Shown here piece by piece: positions 1 through 8,604 of a DNA stretch of 64,000 nt; positions within the stretch are counted from its first letter, which is position 1; each line of letters starts with the position of its first letter. The DNA comes from Alteromonas oceanisediminis (GTDB lineage Bacteria > Pseudomonadota > Gammaproteobacteria > Enterobacterales > Alteromonadaceae), in contig NZ_JAHCTA010000006.1 of NCBI RefSeq assembly GCF_018474025.1, positions 124,001 through 188,000 of the forward strand, read 5' to 3'. Made by a program: the position numbers and the translations under genes. The notes below the pieces were generated by a model. The model was not told the DNA's origin. It worked only from the letters and a program-made list of their open reading frames with translations, and did not search any database.

Positions 1-1081
1 ATCGGGATAATTCACAGACGCGTTCAATTTTTTCGCGCAATACCGGTATCTGCGTGGCGCTGCTGTTGTAAAACGAGGCCGAGTACAGGCCGATAAAACG
101 ATGTTCACCGATCACATCGCCTTTTTCGTTAAACTCTTTTACGCCGACATAGTCCATGTGGGCAGGCCGATGCACACGTGAGCGCGTGTTGGTTTTGGTT
201 AAAATAAAAGGATCGGGACCCAGTGCGGCTTTCTGAGCACTGGCAGCCATGCGCGACATTAATCGATCGCGATCGGTTATTGAGTTTTTCATCAACCCGA
301 GACTTGAGTCGTTATCCGGCACCCAGCGATGATCGCCTTTTATGGCTTTGACTTCGTAGTGTCGATAACCCATCAGGGTGAAATTATGATCTGCCAACCA
401 GCGCAAGAATGTTAACGTTTGTTGGCGTCCCATTTTGGCGTCCGGCGCATCAGAATCACTTTCTATCTGTTTGATAACCGCATCAAGGCGACTTCGCATT
501 GGTTGCCAGTCAGTCACAGCCAGCGACACTTCATCAACCACGGAGTGCAACTCTTTGGTGAGGTTTTTCAATGCTGACGGGGAGTTCTGACGATCAACTT
601 CAATTAAAAATACCGTTTGTTTGACAGCGTTTTTATCGGTGGACTTGGGGTTGTCGATAAACTCGATCACCTTTTGCCGCGCATCTCGCTTAAGCGAAAC
701 CGGACTGTGCAACAGAAGGTGTGAGGTAATACCCAGTCGATTCAGCGTCATACGCACAGAATCAACCAAAAACGGCATATCTTTAACAATGATCTCAACA
801 ATCGTATGGCTACTATGCCAGCCATGTTTGGCAATTTCAGGATTGAATACCCGAATCGCCGGCGTCGATTCGTCGAACACTTCAAATTGATGCCATAAAC
901 TCAATGCTGCGCCATACAGGTCACTGTCATTGCGGTTATCTAAATCGTCAGAAGCCATGTTTGCGTACAGTCGTTGGGCAAACTGTTTTACATGCGCTGC
1001 AAACGCTTTATCGACGTTTTTGTCAATCATTTTGTAGACGTTTTCTAGGAGTACAGAGTGAGGCTTTGTGGCGAATGTCAT
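1..1081 (-). CDS. gdhB: NAD-specific glutamate dehydrogenase, N-terminal part (gene runs off the left edge)
   Basis: About 360 codons of the 5' end are visible. Translation of the minus strand from the ATG at 1079-1081 begins MTFATKPHSVLLENVYK and continues open to base 1. The residues match the N-terminal ACT-like regulatory region of the large (about 1600 residue, 180 kDa) NAD-dependent glutamate dehydrogenases, including a VKDMPFLVDSVRM segment and, near the edge, HRFIGLYSASFYN. The family oxidises L-glutamate to 2-oxoglutarate and ammonia in the cytoplasm, a catabolic reaction. The catalytic Rossmann domain lies outside the window, so activity cannot be judged. The next gene is also on the minus strand and has its own terminator before this gene, so gdhB is probably transcribed separately. 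Confidence 0.88.
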   Translation of the reverse strand, partial: MTFATKPHSVLLENVYKMIDKNVDKAFAAHVKQFAQRLYANMASDDLDNRNDSDLYGAALSLWHQFEVFDESTPAIRVFNPEIAKHGWHSSHTIVEIIVKDMPFLVDSVRMTLNRLGITSHLLLHSPVSLKRDARQKVIEFIDNPKSTDKNAVKQTVFLIEVDRQNSPSALKNLTKELHSVVDEVSLAVTDWQPMRSRLDAVIKQIESDSDAPDAKMGRQQTLTFLRWLADHNFTLMGYRHYEVKAIKGDHRWVPDNDSSLGLMKNSITDRDRLMSRMAASAQKAALGPDPFILTKTNTRSRVHRPAHMDYVGVKEFNEKGDVIGEHRFIGLYSASFYNSSATQIPVLREKIERVCELSR

Positions 1082-1230
1082 TCGTTAACCTTTTTATTAG
1101 TCATCGCGTTATGGTGAGATTACGTGAAAATACAATGCTCTATCTGTATATTCTCACTAAAACTCACTACGAATAAAAGCGCTATTTTTACGACTTCTTT
1201 ACACTTTAGATACTTATTCAGAATACGCAA

Positions 1231-1260
1231 TAAAAAAGGGCACCTTATGCCCTTTTCTAT
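1231..1260 (-). terminator. Intrinsic terminator after the RND exporter gene
   Basis: A perfect nine-base-pair stem (1234-1242 with 1248-1256, AAAAGGGCA / TGCCCTTTT) encloses a five-base loop. On the minus strand it ends in a T run. It lies about 50 bases past the stop of the RND/MMPL gene, so it closes the DUF1302-DUF1329-YCF48-RND operon. The A and T tracts on both sides would let it work in both directions. Confidence 0.8.
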
Positions 1261-1310
1261 CGGAAATATGCAATCAGCAACTGGTCTATCCATTACCAGT
1301 TGCGCAATTT

Positions 1311-3632
1311 TTAATCCTCGCTACGGTTGTACCACATCAATCTCGCTAATGCAGGCAACACAACGATGGCACCGAGCATGTTAACCAAGAACATAAAGGT
1401 TAACAAAATGCCCATGTCCATTTGGAATTTGAGTGCCGAGAACACCCACGTGCTAACACCCACGGCCAATGTAATTCCGGTAAAGAGCACGGCACTGCCC
1501 CGTTCTTTCAGTGCGTCGAGATAGGCCGACTCAACAGAAGCGCCCTGTTTAAGCTTCGCGCTCATTGTCGACAAAATATAAATACCGTAATCAACACCGA
1601 TGCCGACGCCCAGTGCGATGACGGGTAATGTTGATACCGTTAATCCGATTTCAAGCAGCGTCATGAGTGCCTGTGCCAACACAGATACCACATACAACGG
1701 GATCACCACTGACAATGTCGATCGTAATGAGCGGAAACTGAGCAAACACAACAAAATGACCGCACCGAACACATAGAGCATCATCGGATCTTGTGCTTCT
1801 GACACCGCTTCATTCGTCGCCGCCATTACGCCAACGGGGCCTGAAGCCAGCTTGAATTGCATATCGTCAGTCTCAAATTCGGTACGATAGGCTTTGACAG
1901 CATCAACCACTCGCGAAATGGTTTCAGCCTTGTGGTCTTGCATAAACAAAATCACCGGCATCACTGAACAATCGCCATTCAAAAGCCCCGACGATGTCGG
2001 CACGCGCGATATTGCCTGTACAAGCGTTTGCTGGTTACGCGGAATAATCTGCCACTTAATATTCCCCTCGTTATAACCCGCGTTCACCACCTTGGATACC
2101 GATGCTAATGATACAGTTGACTGTACACCTTTGACATTTTCCATCCGCCATTGAAACTCATCAATGGCGTTCATGACTTCATAAGACGTACACGCTTCGG
2201 GTGTGGTCTCAACCAGCACCGACAAGTAGTCAACCGTGATCTCATAACGGTCTGTAATTAAAAACGTATCCTGATTGTATCGGCTATATTCGTGTAGCGC
2301 GGGCGCACCTGCGTGCAAATCACCTATCTTCATCTGCTGTGATTGGTAAAGCCCTAATGCGAATAATAACGATGTGATTAACACGATACTAATCGCCGTG
2401 CCCTTATTCGAACATTTGGCAATTGCGTTCCAAAATGCATCTGAGCGCTTTTCTTTACCGTCGAACTTAGCGATGTAGCCTTCGTCCAGTTTGGTGTAAG
2501 ACATCAACACGGGTAGCAGTACGAGGTTGGTGAAAATAATAACCGCTACCCCCATACTCGCCGTAATCGCCAGTTCTCGAATGATGCCGATGTCGATAAC
2601 CAGCAGCGTCATAAAGCCAACCGTATCGGACAGCAACGCAATACCACCGGGGATCAATAAAACCCGGAAGGCATCTTTGGCTGCCTCGAACACACTCATT
2701 CCCTTGACCACATCTTTGCCAACTGCGTTAATCATTTGCACGCCATGGCTGACGCCTATCGCAAAGACCAAAAACGGCACCAAGATTGACATGGGATCAA
2801 GACCGAAGCCTAATAAGGTGAGCAGCCCAAGCTGCCACACGACCGCAATGATTGAGCATAGCAGCGGTAAAAAGGTCAGCATCAGTGATTTACAGAAGAA
2901 ATACACCATCAACGCCGTAATCACGATAGCGATGGCGAAAAACACCAGCACATCTTTCGCGCCATCAGCAACATCGCCAATCATTTTAGCGAAGCCGATG
3001 ACGTGAATAGAGATTTTGTCGTTCTCAAACTGTCCGCGCAGCTTTTCTTCCAGTTCTGAGGCGATTGCCAGTGTATCCAGCGGTTTACCGGTAGCAGGGT
3101 CAAGTTCGAGCAATTGCGCTGTTACCATGGCGCAGGAGTAATCATCAGACACCTGACGGCCCACAATCTTGGCCTTTTCAATATTGGCAGCAACCAACTC
3201 CAACGCATCAGGGTTTGATGAATTGAAATCGGCGGGGATCACTGGCCCTCCAGCAAAACCACCTTCTACAATCTCGGTGAAACGCGTCGAAGGCGCAAAC
3301 AGTGAAATCACTAATGAGCGATCGACACCGTTAATAAAAAATAGCTGATCGTGAACATCTTTGAGTGTGTCGAAAAATGTCTTATTAAAAATATTCCCAC
3401 TGCTATCGCACACCGATACCAAAACATTGTTCGCGCCACCAAAATCAGTACGGTGCTTCATGTAGGTTTGCATGTACTCATGATTAAGTGGAATGTTCTT
3501 TTCAAACCCAGCGTCTAATTTCAACTGCGACGCGCTGTACAGCAGCCCCAACGTGATCGCTGAAAAAATGCCAATGACAATGGCACGGTAATTAAAAATA
3601 ATACGTTCTAGAAAGTTACTGATAGCGGACAT
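1311..3632 (-). CDS. RND superfamily (MMPL/COG1033-type) exporter
   Basis: A 773-residue inner-membrane protein with the duplicated RND plan: one N-terminal helix (about residues 12-32), a periplasmic domain, a block of helices (about 230-385), a second periplasmic domain, and a second block (about 620-765). The second block contains GVGIGVDYGIYI, whose Asp fits the proton-relay position of RND helices; the matching place in the first half is AIGVSHGVQM. Proteins of this class move lipids or hydrophobic compounds using the proton gradient. It is the last gene of a four-gene run, eight bases after the YCF48-like gene. DUF1302, DUF1329, YCF48-like and MMPL genes are a recurring set in Proteobacteria. 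The substrate is not known from sequence; envelope lipid or sterol-like cargo is only an inference. Confidence 0.85.
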   Translation of the reverse strand: MSAISNFLERIIFNYRAIVIGIFSAITLGLLYSASQLKLDAGFEKNIPLNHEYMQTYMKHRTDFGGANNVLVSVCDSSGNIFNKTFFDTLKDVHDQLFFINGVDRSLVISLFAPSTRFTEIVEGGFAGGPVIPADFNSSNPDALELVAANIEKAKIVGRQVSDDYSCAMVTAQLLELDPATGKPLDTLAIASELEEKLRGQFENDKISIHVIGFAKMIGDVADGAKDVLVFFAIAIVITALMVYFFCKSLMLTFLPLLCSIIAVVWQLGLLTLLGFGLDPMSILVPFLVFAIGVSHGVQMINAVGKDVVKGMSVFEAAKDAFRVLLIPGGIALLSDTVGFMTLLVIDIGIIRELAITASMGVAVIIFTNLVLLPVLMSYTKLDEGYIAKFDGKEKRSDAFWNAIAKCSNKGTAISIVLITSLLFALGLYQSQQMKIGDLHAGAPALHEYSRYNQDTFLITDRYEITVDYLSVLVETTPEACTSYEVMNAIDEFQWRMENVKGVQSTVSLASVSKVVNAGYNEGNIKWQIIPRNQQTLVQAISRVPTSSGLLNGDCSVMPVILFMQDHKAETISRVVDAVKAYRTEFETDDMQFKLASGPVGVMAATNEAVSEAQDPMMLYVFGAVILLCLLSFRSLRSTLSVVIPLYVVSVLAQALMTLLEIGLTVSTLPVIALGVGIGVDYGIYILSTMSAKLKQGASVESAYLDALKERGSAVLFTGITLAVGVSTWVFSALKFQMDMGILLTFMFLVNMLGAIVVLPALARLMWYNRSED

Positions 3633-3640
3633 GGCCCTTC

Positions 3641-4663
3641 CTACTTAACGACTAAGGGCTGCAAACCGTCAGAGGTCACAGCGGTCATTGATGATGCATG
3701 ATTAATCAGCGTTGCAATGGCACTTTTTGTTTCCAGTTGCGCTCTAACGACACCATTTGTTGTGCACGCGGCATCGGGATTGGCCAATAGCTTAGGTATA
3801 TCAACCGTCAATACAGCACCGTTGTTTCCGACAATAACCAGGGTATCGTTGTCTGATTTAACAATCGTATTCAGTGTTGAGGTCGTGCAAGAGTTAACAC
3901 GTTGCCATGTCCCTTCAACTGACTTTAAATAAACCGTGCCACGCAGGCCGGCAGCCATAATAGTATCGTTGGTCACTGGCGTAATATCAAAAAACGAACC
4001 GGCGTAGTCCACATCAAAACGCTCCCACGAACGCCCTTTATTATCACTCACTGCCAGCAAGCCCTGTTCACCTGCGATATATAAACGATCATCAAAACGC
4101 GTGAGACGATTTAAATGCGGCAGTATGGAAGAAAGTTCCTGTTCGTAAAAATCTTCGTCTTCCAATCTAATTTCGTTAAGATATTCAAGGTCGAGCGGAT
4201 TCAGCAATGACGCGTGCTTTTCACTCTGCCATGTTTTGCCACCGTCCTCGGTACGATAAAACAGGCCATAAGCACCAGAGGCGACGCCGTGTTTATCGTC
4301 AAAAAACAAAATATCTAAGAATGGCCGCTGTAAATCAGGCTCATGCAGTTGCACTTCCCAATTCATACCCAAATCGGCTGAGTGCATGATAGTCGCATCA
4401 TGACCCGCTACCCAGATATTGTCATCACGTAAATCGACGGCCGTTAATGTAGTAACAATCGGTAGCTGTCGTTGCTGATAAGAACTTCCGCCGTCCGTAG
4501 AAACGATGACGTGACCGCGCTCTCCTACCACAACGGTGGCTTTATCGGTGGCGGCATCTAACAGCAGGGATTTTTCAACAAGAGGGGCTTGAAAAGTATT
4601 GGCTCCACTGGCAAAGGCCGTCAGCAGCAACAGGGAACCGAGTAGGCGAAATTGTCTTGTCAT
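3641..4663 (-). CDS. YCF48-like beta-propeller protein
   Basis: 340 residues with a signal peptide (MTRQFRLLGSLLLLTAFASG) and repeated BNR/YCF48-type blades: GERGHVIVSTDGGSSY, VAGHDATIMHSADLGMNW, VASGAYGLFYRTEDGGKTW, IAGEQGLLAVSDNKGRSW, AAGLRGTVYLKS. The fold is that of the photosystem II assembly factor Ycf48/HCF136, but in heterotrophs these proteins are periplasmic and of unknown role. The fixed association with RND/MMPL exporters suggests a periplasmic partner of the transporter. The start at 4663 is the only reasonable one and gives a normal signal peptide, although the Shine-Dalgarno sequence is weak. A terminator hairpin lies between this gene and the DUF1329 gene upstream, so it may be expressed at a lower level than the first two genes. 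Confidence 0.82.
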   Translation of the reverse strand: MTRQFRLLGSLLLLTAFASGANTFQAPLVEKSLLLDAATDKATVVVGERGHVIVSTDGGSSYQQRQLPIVTTLTAVDLRDDNIWVAGHDATIMHSADLGMNWEVQLHEPDLQRPFLDILFFDDKHGVASGAYGLFYRTEDGGKTWQSEKHASLLNPLDLEYLNEIRLEDEDFYEQELSSILPHLNRLTRFDDRLYIAGEQGLLAVSDNKGRSWERFDVDYAGSFFDITPVTNDTIMAAGLRGTVYLKSVEGTWQRVNSCTTSTLNTIVKSDNDTLVIVGNNGAVLTVDIPKLLANPDAACTTNGVVRAQLETKSAIATLINHASSMTAVTSDGLQPLVVK

Positions 4664-4675
4664 GCGTGCTCGCTA

Positions 4676-4718
4676 TATAAAAAAACGGTTGGTGCTGCTC
4701 TCACAACACCAACCGTTT
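4676..4718 (-). terminator. Strong intrinsic terminator inside the operon, between DUF1329 and YCF48-like genes
   Basis: A perfect twelve-base-pair stem (4683-4694 with 4707-4718) has a twelve-base loop and, on the minus strand, is followed by seven T residues (complement of 4679-4685). It sits 16 bases after the DUF1329 stop and before the YCF48-like start. It would end most transcripts after the first two genes unless read-through occurs, or unless the last two genes have a promoter of their own. No obvious promoter was recognised in the short gap. Confidence 0.8.
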
Positions 4719-4733
4719 CATAGTTCAGGTGTC

Positions 4734-6104
4734 TTATCGCTTGCCAGCGCGACGCAAGGCAGAAGCGGTAAATTCATTATCGTTCGGACGGATCGTAAAG
4801 TCATACATTTGCTCTTCATTGTCCAATCCAATCGCTAGATAACGACGTGAATTCAAGTCGTGATATACGTCAAGCGTAGACCAATGTGTAGGAACATCAT
4901 AGTAATTTACCCCATAGGCCAGTGCAACACGGTAAAGCTCACCACGATTATCATACATATCAGCAACATGGATCTGCCAGCTATCTTCATCGATAAAGAA
5001 CACTCGCTTCTGATAAACATGGCGGAATTCATCTTTCAATGTCGCTTCAACAACCCATACACGGTGTTTTTCAAAACGTGTTAAATCAGGATTAACGTGG
5101 TTAGGCTGTAGGATATCGGCATAACTTACTTTATCACTGTGTAGCTTGTAGTTATTGTACGCGATGTACATTTCCTGTTTACCCTTTAACTCCCAGTTAT
5201 AACGGTTTGGAGAACCATTAAACATATCGAAGTCATCGGTAGTTCGCAGGCCATCAGCCGCCGTTCCCGGTGTATCATACGCAATGTTTGGCGCTAAACG
5301 CACCCGACGTTGACCGGTGTTATACGTCCACGCTTTGCGCGGTTCTTTAATCTGATCCACCGTTTCATGAACTAATAAAGCCGTACCCGCTAAACGAGCT
5401 GGCTTGGTAACCTGCTGTTTGAACATAAACAAAATGTTGTCTTCAAGCAGCTTTTCTGGGGTAACACCCGGCGTGGCGTACTTGATCAACAACTCTTCAT
5501 CAAAGCCGATTACATTGTAATCACCGCTCGCAGTCACCGCAGCCTGACCGCCAAAACGAGCAACTGCTTCACCGCGATAACGCAGTATGTGGTTCCAAAT
5601 TGCTTCCAATCCATTTTGAGGAATGGGGAACGGGATCCCTATCGCTGCACCTTTTAACCCATTACCGCCGTCTAGGAGCTCAGCACGAGTCGCGTTTGCC
5701 TTTGTTTCATCATAAATGATTTGTGGGTTTGATGCACTGCGACGGGTTTGATACACCGGCATACGGTAAGTATCAGGATAAGTCTCAAACAGCTTTTTCT
5801 GACCTTCACTGAGAAAGTCTGCATACTCTTTATAATTACTGCCAGTGATCTCGAACAGCACTTTGTCATCAGGAAACGGATCAATATGGAAACCACCGGG
5901 CTCAAAACCAGCCGGTGGTGTCGTAATACCACCATTCCACGCTGGAATAGAACCGTCTGCGTTGGCTGCTTTCTCAGCGCCAAGTGGGGTCAATGATGCG
6001 CCCAGTTTTGCGGCTTCTTCTGCACTGACTTTTGCAAAAGCGGCTTGGCTTGAGAGTGCCAAGCTAATGGTGGCCGCAATAATACCTAATTTTTTAATCA
6101 TCAT
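4734..6104 (-). CDS. DUF1329 domain protein (periplasmic/outer-membrane-associated)
   Basis: 456 residues. A signal peptide (MMIKKLGIIAATISLALSSQAAFA) precedes a mature part beginning KVSAEEAAKLG with the motif ADGSIPAWNGGI, a hallmark of the DUF1329 family. Members resemble the LolA/LolB-like lipoprotein-carrier fold according to family descriptions I recall; this is not proved here. The gene follows the DUF1302 gene after eight bases and the two are nearly always neighbours. A role in lipid or hydrophobic-compound handling in the envelope is inferred from the MMPL exporter in the same run. Two adjacent ATGs are possible starts (6104 and 6101). The Shine-Dalgarno GAGGG is four bases from the first and seven from the second, so the second is slightly favoured. 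Confidence 0.85.
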   Translation of the reverse strand: MMIKKLGIIAATISLALSSQAAFAKVSAEEAAKLGASLTPLGAEKAANADGSIPAWNGGITTPPAGFEPGGFHIDPFPDDKVLFEITGSNYKEYADFLSEGQKKLFETYPDTYRMPVYQTRRSASNPQIIYDETKANATRAELLDGGNGLKGAAIGIPFPIPQNGLEAIWNHILRYRGEAVARFGGQAAVTASGDYNVIGFDEELLIKYATPGVTPEKLLEDNILFMFKQQVTKPARLAGTALLVHETVDQIKEPRKAWTYNTGQRRVRLAPNIAYDTPGTAADGLRTTDDFDMFNGSPNRYNWELKGKQEMYIAYNNYKLHSDKVSYADILQPNHVNPDLTRFEKHRVWVVEATLKDEFRHVYQKRVFFIDEDSWQIHVADMYDNRGELYRVALAYGVNYYDVPTHWSTLDVYHDLNSRRYLAIGLDNEEQMYDFTIRPNDNEFTASALRRAGKR

Positions 6105-6112
6105 ACTTCCCT

Positions 6113-8191
6113 CTAGATCGCATACTTAATATTAAACGACACGAAGTCACGGTCTGATAACGGGTTCGCTGTGCCAGCGCCGTCCCAGAATGCGTTATAC
6201 GAGGCTGAAACAGACCAACGGCTCAAATAATCAAATGTGAAGCTTATGTTGGCTGATTTAACATCTTCAGTGAACAGGAACAACGGATTAGGGGTTGTGC
6301 CATTCACATCATGTGAAAACGTGACGCGTGTACGTAGATTAATACCTGAAAAAATATTATTGTGGTCAGCCACCGCTAATAATCGATAACCCCACGCACT
6401 TGATGTCGCAAATTCGTTAGTTTCTGGCCCATTAGACAATCCGATGTGCAAACCTTCTCGGTTGTTCACCGAACCATCAGGATTAACAATAGGCTCTAAA
6501 GACGGTGTTCTAGCCGTTCCCGGTGTTTCTAAGCGAATGACATTGGGATCAGGGAAGTCATTGATATTGACATAGGCGACTTCACCTAATAACACAAAGT
6601 TATCACTACCAAACATTGGACCAAACACATGTGACGCTGTCATTTGTGCTTGAACTGTGTCTGAATACAAAACACCATCGATAACGCCGCCCGGTGTCGC
6701 AACCCGTCCGGTGTTAGCGTACTGAGAAATCCCTGCCAGATCGGGGCGTAAACCGGCAATAGCTAATTGCTCTGGCATCGCTGCATACAGCAATTCAACA
6801 TCATCCATCTGTAAGGGTTCATCTTGACGATAAGCCACTTCACCGGCTAATGCGGTAGTACCGACGTTAGTGTTGAAGCTGATACCGTACAGTTTGATGT
6901 CTTCAGGGTAAACAAACCTTGCTTCCGCGAAAGTGTTCAGGTCAGTAATGTTGTGTCGCGTAATTTCATTAGACGCCAAAAACGCTAAATCTGCACCGAT
7001 ACCTGCTTGAGTAAAGTCTGAAGCGATACCATTGATCAATGGCCGTTGGCTATGGTAATTCAGATGATAGAAACCAAACTCAGTCGAATTCAATTCCTCG
7101 GCAAAATAACCAATTTTAATACCGTATTGACCTTGGTCATCAGCATCATCGTGAGCGGCATCACTAAAACCACGTACACCGACTTTTGTGCTGTGCGCAA
7201 GTAGTGCATTACCAATGGCGGCCTGATTGGCACCACCGCGTAGCGCATCACCTAAATCATTCATGGCACCTAGCAAATAGTCTAAGTCAATATCTGGATT
7301 GCCTGTGAAACCAAGTTGAATGTTATTGGTCTGGCCGCCCTCGCCTGCGAAATCATTGGTTGCAAAATAGCTACCGGCGACAGGAAGCAGACTTTTTTCC
7401 CACTCGTATTGATAGTACGCCGACAGGTTTAAGTTTTCAGACACACCCAGCGACGCAAAAACCATCCCTACCGGTATAAATACTTCTTTCAGTTCGGCAC
7501 CCGGTGCCCGAGCGCGTGTAACATCAACGGGATTGGTGCTGTTGATACCATGCTGAATGAAGGTGCTTTCCCCCCAACTCACCACCTGGTCACCAATTCG
7601 TACCGTTAACGGCATGTCGCCTACCCATATATCCGCATAAGCGAACGCGTCAAGCAGTCGAATGTCAGAACACAATTCGTTGCGAGCTTCAGGGTCATCA
7701 CATAGGTCAACTTCTTTGCCCGTAATCGGATTTGACCAAGGACGACTGCCATTGAGCATTTCAAAGTCATAGAAGTACAGGCCACGCGCGAAGAAACCGT
7801 AATCGCCATAGGTGATATCAAGCTCATGCAAGCCAGAAATCTGCGTGGAAAATGAATCGCCCTGGTCAAACGAAAGATTGCCCAGATCACCATTTGTACT
7901 GTAAGAACCTACCCCATTCGCCAATGCCCACACGTCTTGAGACGGGTAAATCACATTCGTCGCAGCGTTATAGCCGGTCCAATCAAATACAGGTAGGTTA
8001 CTGTTACCGATTAAGCCAAGGTCGCGCTTTTCGGTACGGATACTGGTCGCAAGCGTAAAGTTTGAATCTAAATTAATAGACACATCACCAAAGTCCCAAC
8101 TGGCGCCATGAGCTATCGACGAACCTGCAATGAGGGTCGCGATACCTATCGCTAGTGGTGTTTTTTTGAATGCACTAGGCCTGTTTGTCAT
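6113..8191 (-). CDS. DUF1302 outer-membrane beta-barrel-like protein
   Basis: 692 residues from the ATG at 8189-8191. I chose this start because AGGAG lies about ten bases upstream and because the protein then opens with a signal peptide (MTNRPSAFKKTPLAIGIATLIAGSSIAHG). The frame stays open 35 codons further upstream, but those residues are not signal-like. The mature protein starts WDFGDVSINLDSNFTLATSIR and has alternating aromatic/polar strands to its end, finishing in FNIKYAI, a typical barrel-terminal strand. Family DUF1302 proteins are predicted outer-membrane proteins found with DUF1329, YCF48-like and RND genes. It is the first gene of the operon, and a 19-base palindrome lies about 70 bases upstream. 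Confidence 0.85.
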   Translation of the reverse strand: MTNRPSAFKKTPLAIGIATLIAGSSIAHGASWDFGDVSINLDSNFTLATSIRTEKRDLGLIGNSNLPVFDWTGYNAATNVIYPSQDVWALANGVGSYSTNGDLGNLSFDQGDSFSTQISGLHELDITYGDYGFFARGLYFYDFEMLNGSRPWSNPITGKEVDLCDDPEARNELCSDIRLLDAFAYADIWVGDMPLTVRIGDQVVSWGESTFIQHGINSTNPVDVTRARAPGAELKEVFIPVGMVFASLGVSENLNLSAYYQYEWEKSLLPVAGSYFATNDFAGEGGQTNNIQLGFTGNPDIDLDYLLGAMNDLGDALRGGANQAAIGNALLAHSTKVGVRGFSDAAHDDADDQGQYGIKIGYFAEELNSTEFGFYHLNYHSQRPLINGIASDFTQAGIGADLAFLASNEITRHNITDLNTFAEARFVYPEDIKLYGISFNTNVGTTALAGEVAYRQDEPLQMDDVELLYAAMPEQLAIAGLRPDLAGISQYANTGRVATPGGVIDGVLYSDTVQAQMTASHVFGPMFGSDNFVLLGEVAYVNINDFPDPNVIRLETPGTARTPSLEPIVNPDGSVNNREGLHIGLSNGPETNEFATSSAWGYRLLAVADHNNIFSGINLRTRVTFSHDVNGTTPNPLFLFTEDVKSANISFTFDYLSRWSVSASYNAFWDGAGTANPLSDRDFVSFNIKYAI

Positions 8192-8258
8192 CGTTTTTAT
8201 TCTCCTGAGCCATTGCCGATACGTTAATGGCATTAAGACCATATGTAGACTAGTTAAC

Positions 8259-8277
8259 AAAATGATTACATCATTTT
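8259..8277. promoter_or_regulatory. 19-base perfect palindrome, candidate operator upstream of the DUF1302 operon
   Basis: AAAATGAT-TAC-ATCATTTT is an inverted repeat with perfect eight-base arms and a three-base centre. It lies 68 bases upstream of the DUF1302 ATG, in the only gene-free stretch before that operon. Its size suits a dimeric TetR- or GntR-like regulator. A promoter may overlap it (minus strand TTGAGC just upstream), but no convincing -10 box was fixed. The regulator is not identified. Confidence 0.4.
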
Positions 8278-8368
8278 TGCTCAACCGCAAGGACAAATCG
8301 TACCAGTTGAAGCCTATTTATCGCTGCATGCGACTGTTGGTTCAATTAATGTACAGCGCAACATGCAA

Positions 8369-8596
8369 TCAATCGATTTTTTGCAAACTGACTAATTTGT
8401 TTTTTTCGTCGGTCACTAACAGAAATCGCCCATGGATCCCTTTAGGTCCGACGAACGGGCGCAGGTTCTTGCTAGGCAGTTGTACACGCTTTCCATCAAC
8501 GGTGGGCACGACCACCGTCGCGTAACCTTGCCTGTACAACTGCTCGCAGCGAGCATAATTGACACTTATATTGAGGATAAATGTTTGATGGCTCAT
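8369..8596 (-). CDS. DUF2835 family small protein
   Basis: 75 residues from the ATG at 8594-8596. The protein begins MSHQTFILNISVNY and contains RVQLPSKNLRPFV and GIHGRFLL, the conserved core of the DUF2835 family (about 70 residues, gammaproteobacteria, function unknown). A GTG four codons upstream (8608) overlaps the pepN stop as GTGA and is an alternative start. I prefer the ATG because CAGGT lies just before it and family members start close to this point. It follows pepN directly and is probably cotranscribed with it. Confidence 0.82.
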   Translation of the reverse strand: MSHQTFILNISVNYARCEQLYRQGYATVVVPTVDGKRVQLPSKNLRPFVGPKGIHGRFLLVTDEKNKLVSLQKID

Positions 8597-8604
8597 GCTA
8601 CCTG

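Noticed and set aside
2527-3006. 159-residue + strand open frame opposite the RND exporter
   Set aside because: Antisense shadow of a membrane protein gene; composition is rich in Thr, Ile and Ser without any recognisable motif.
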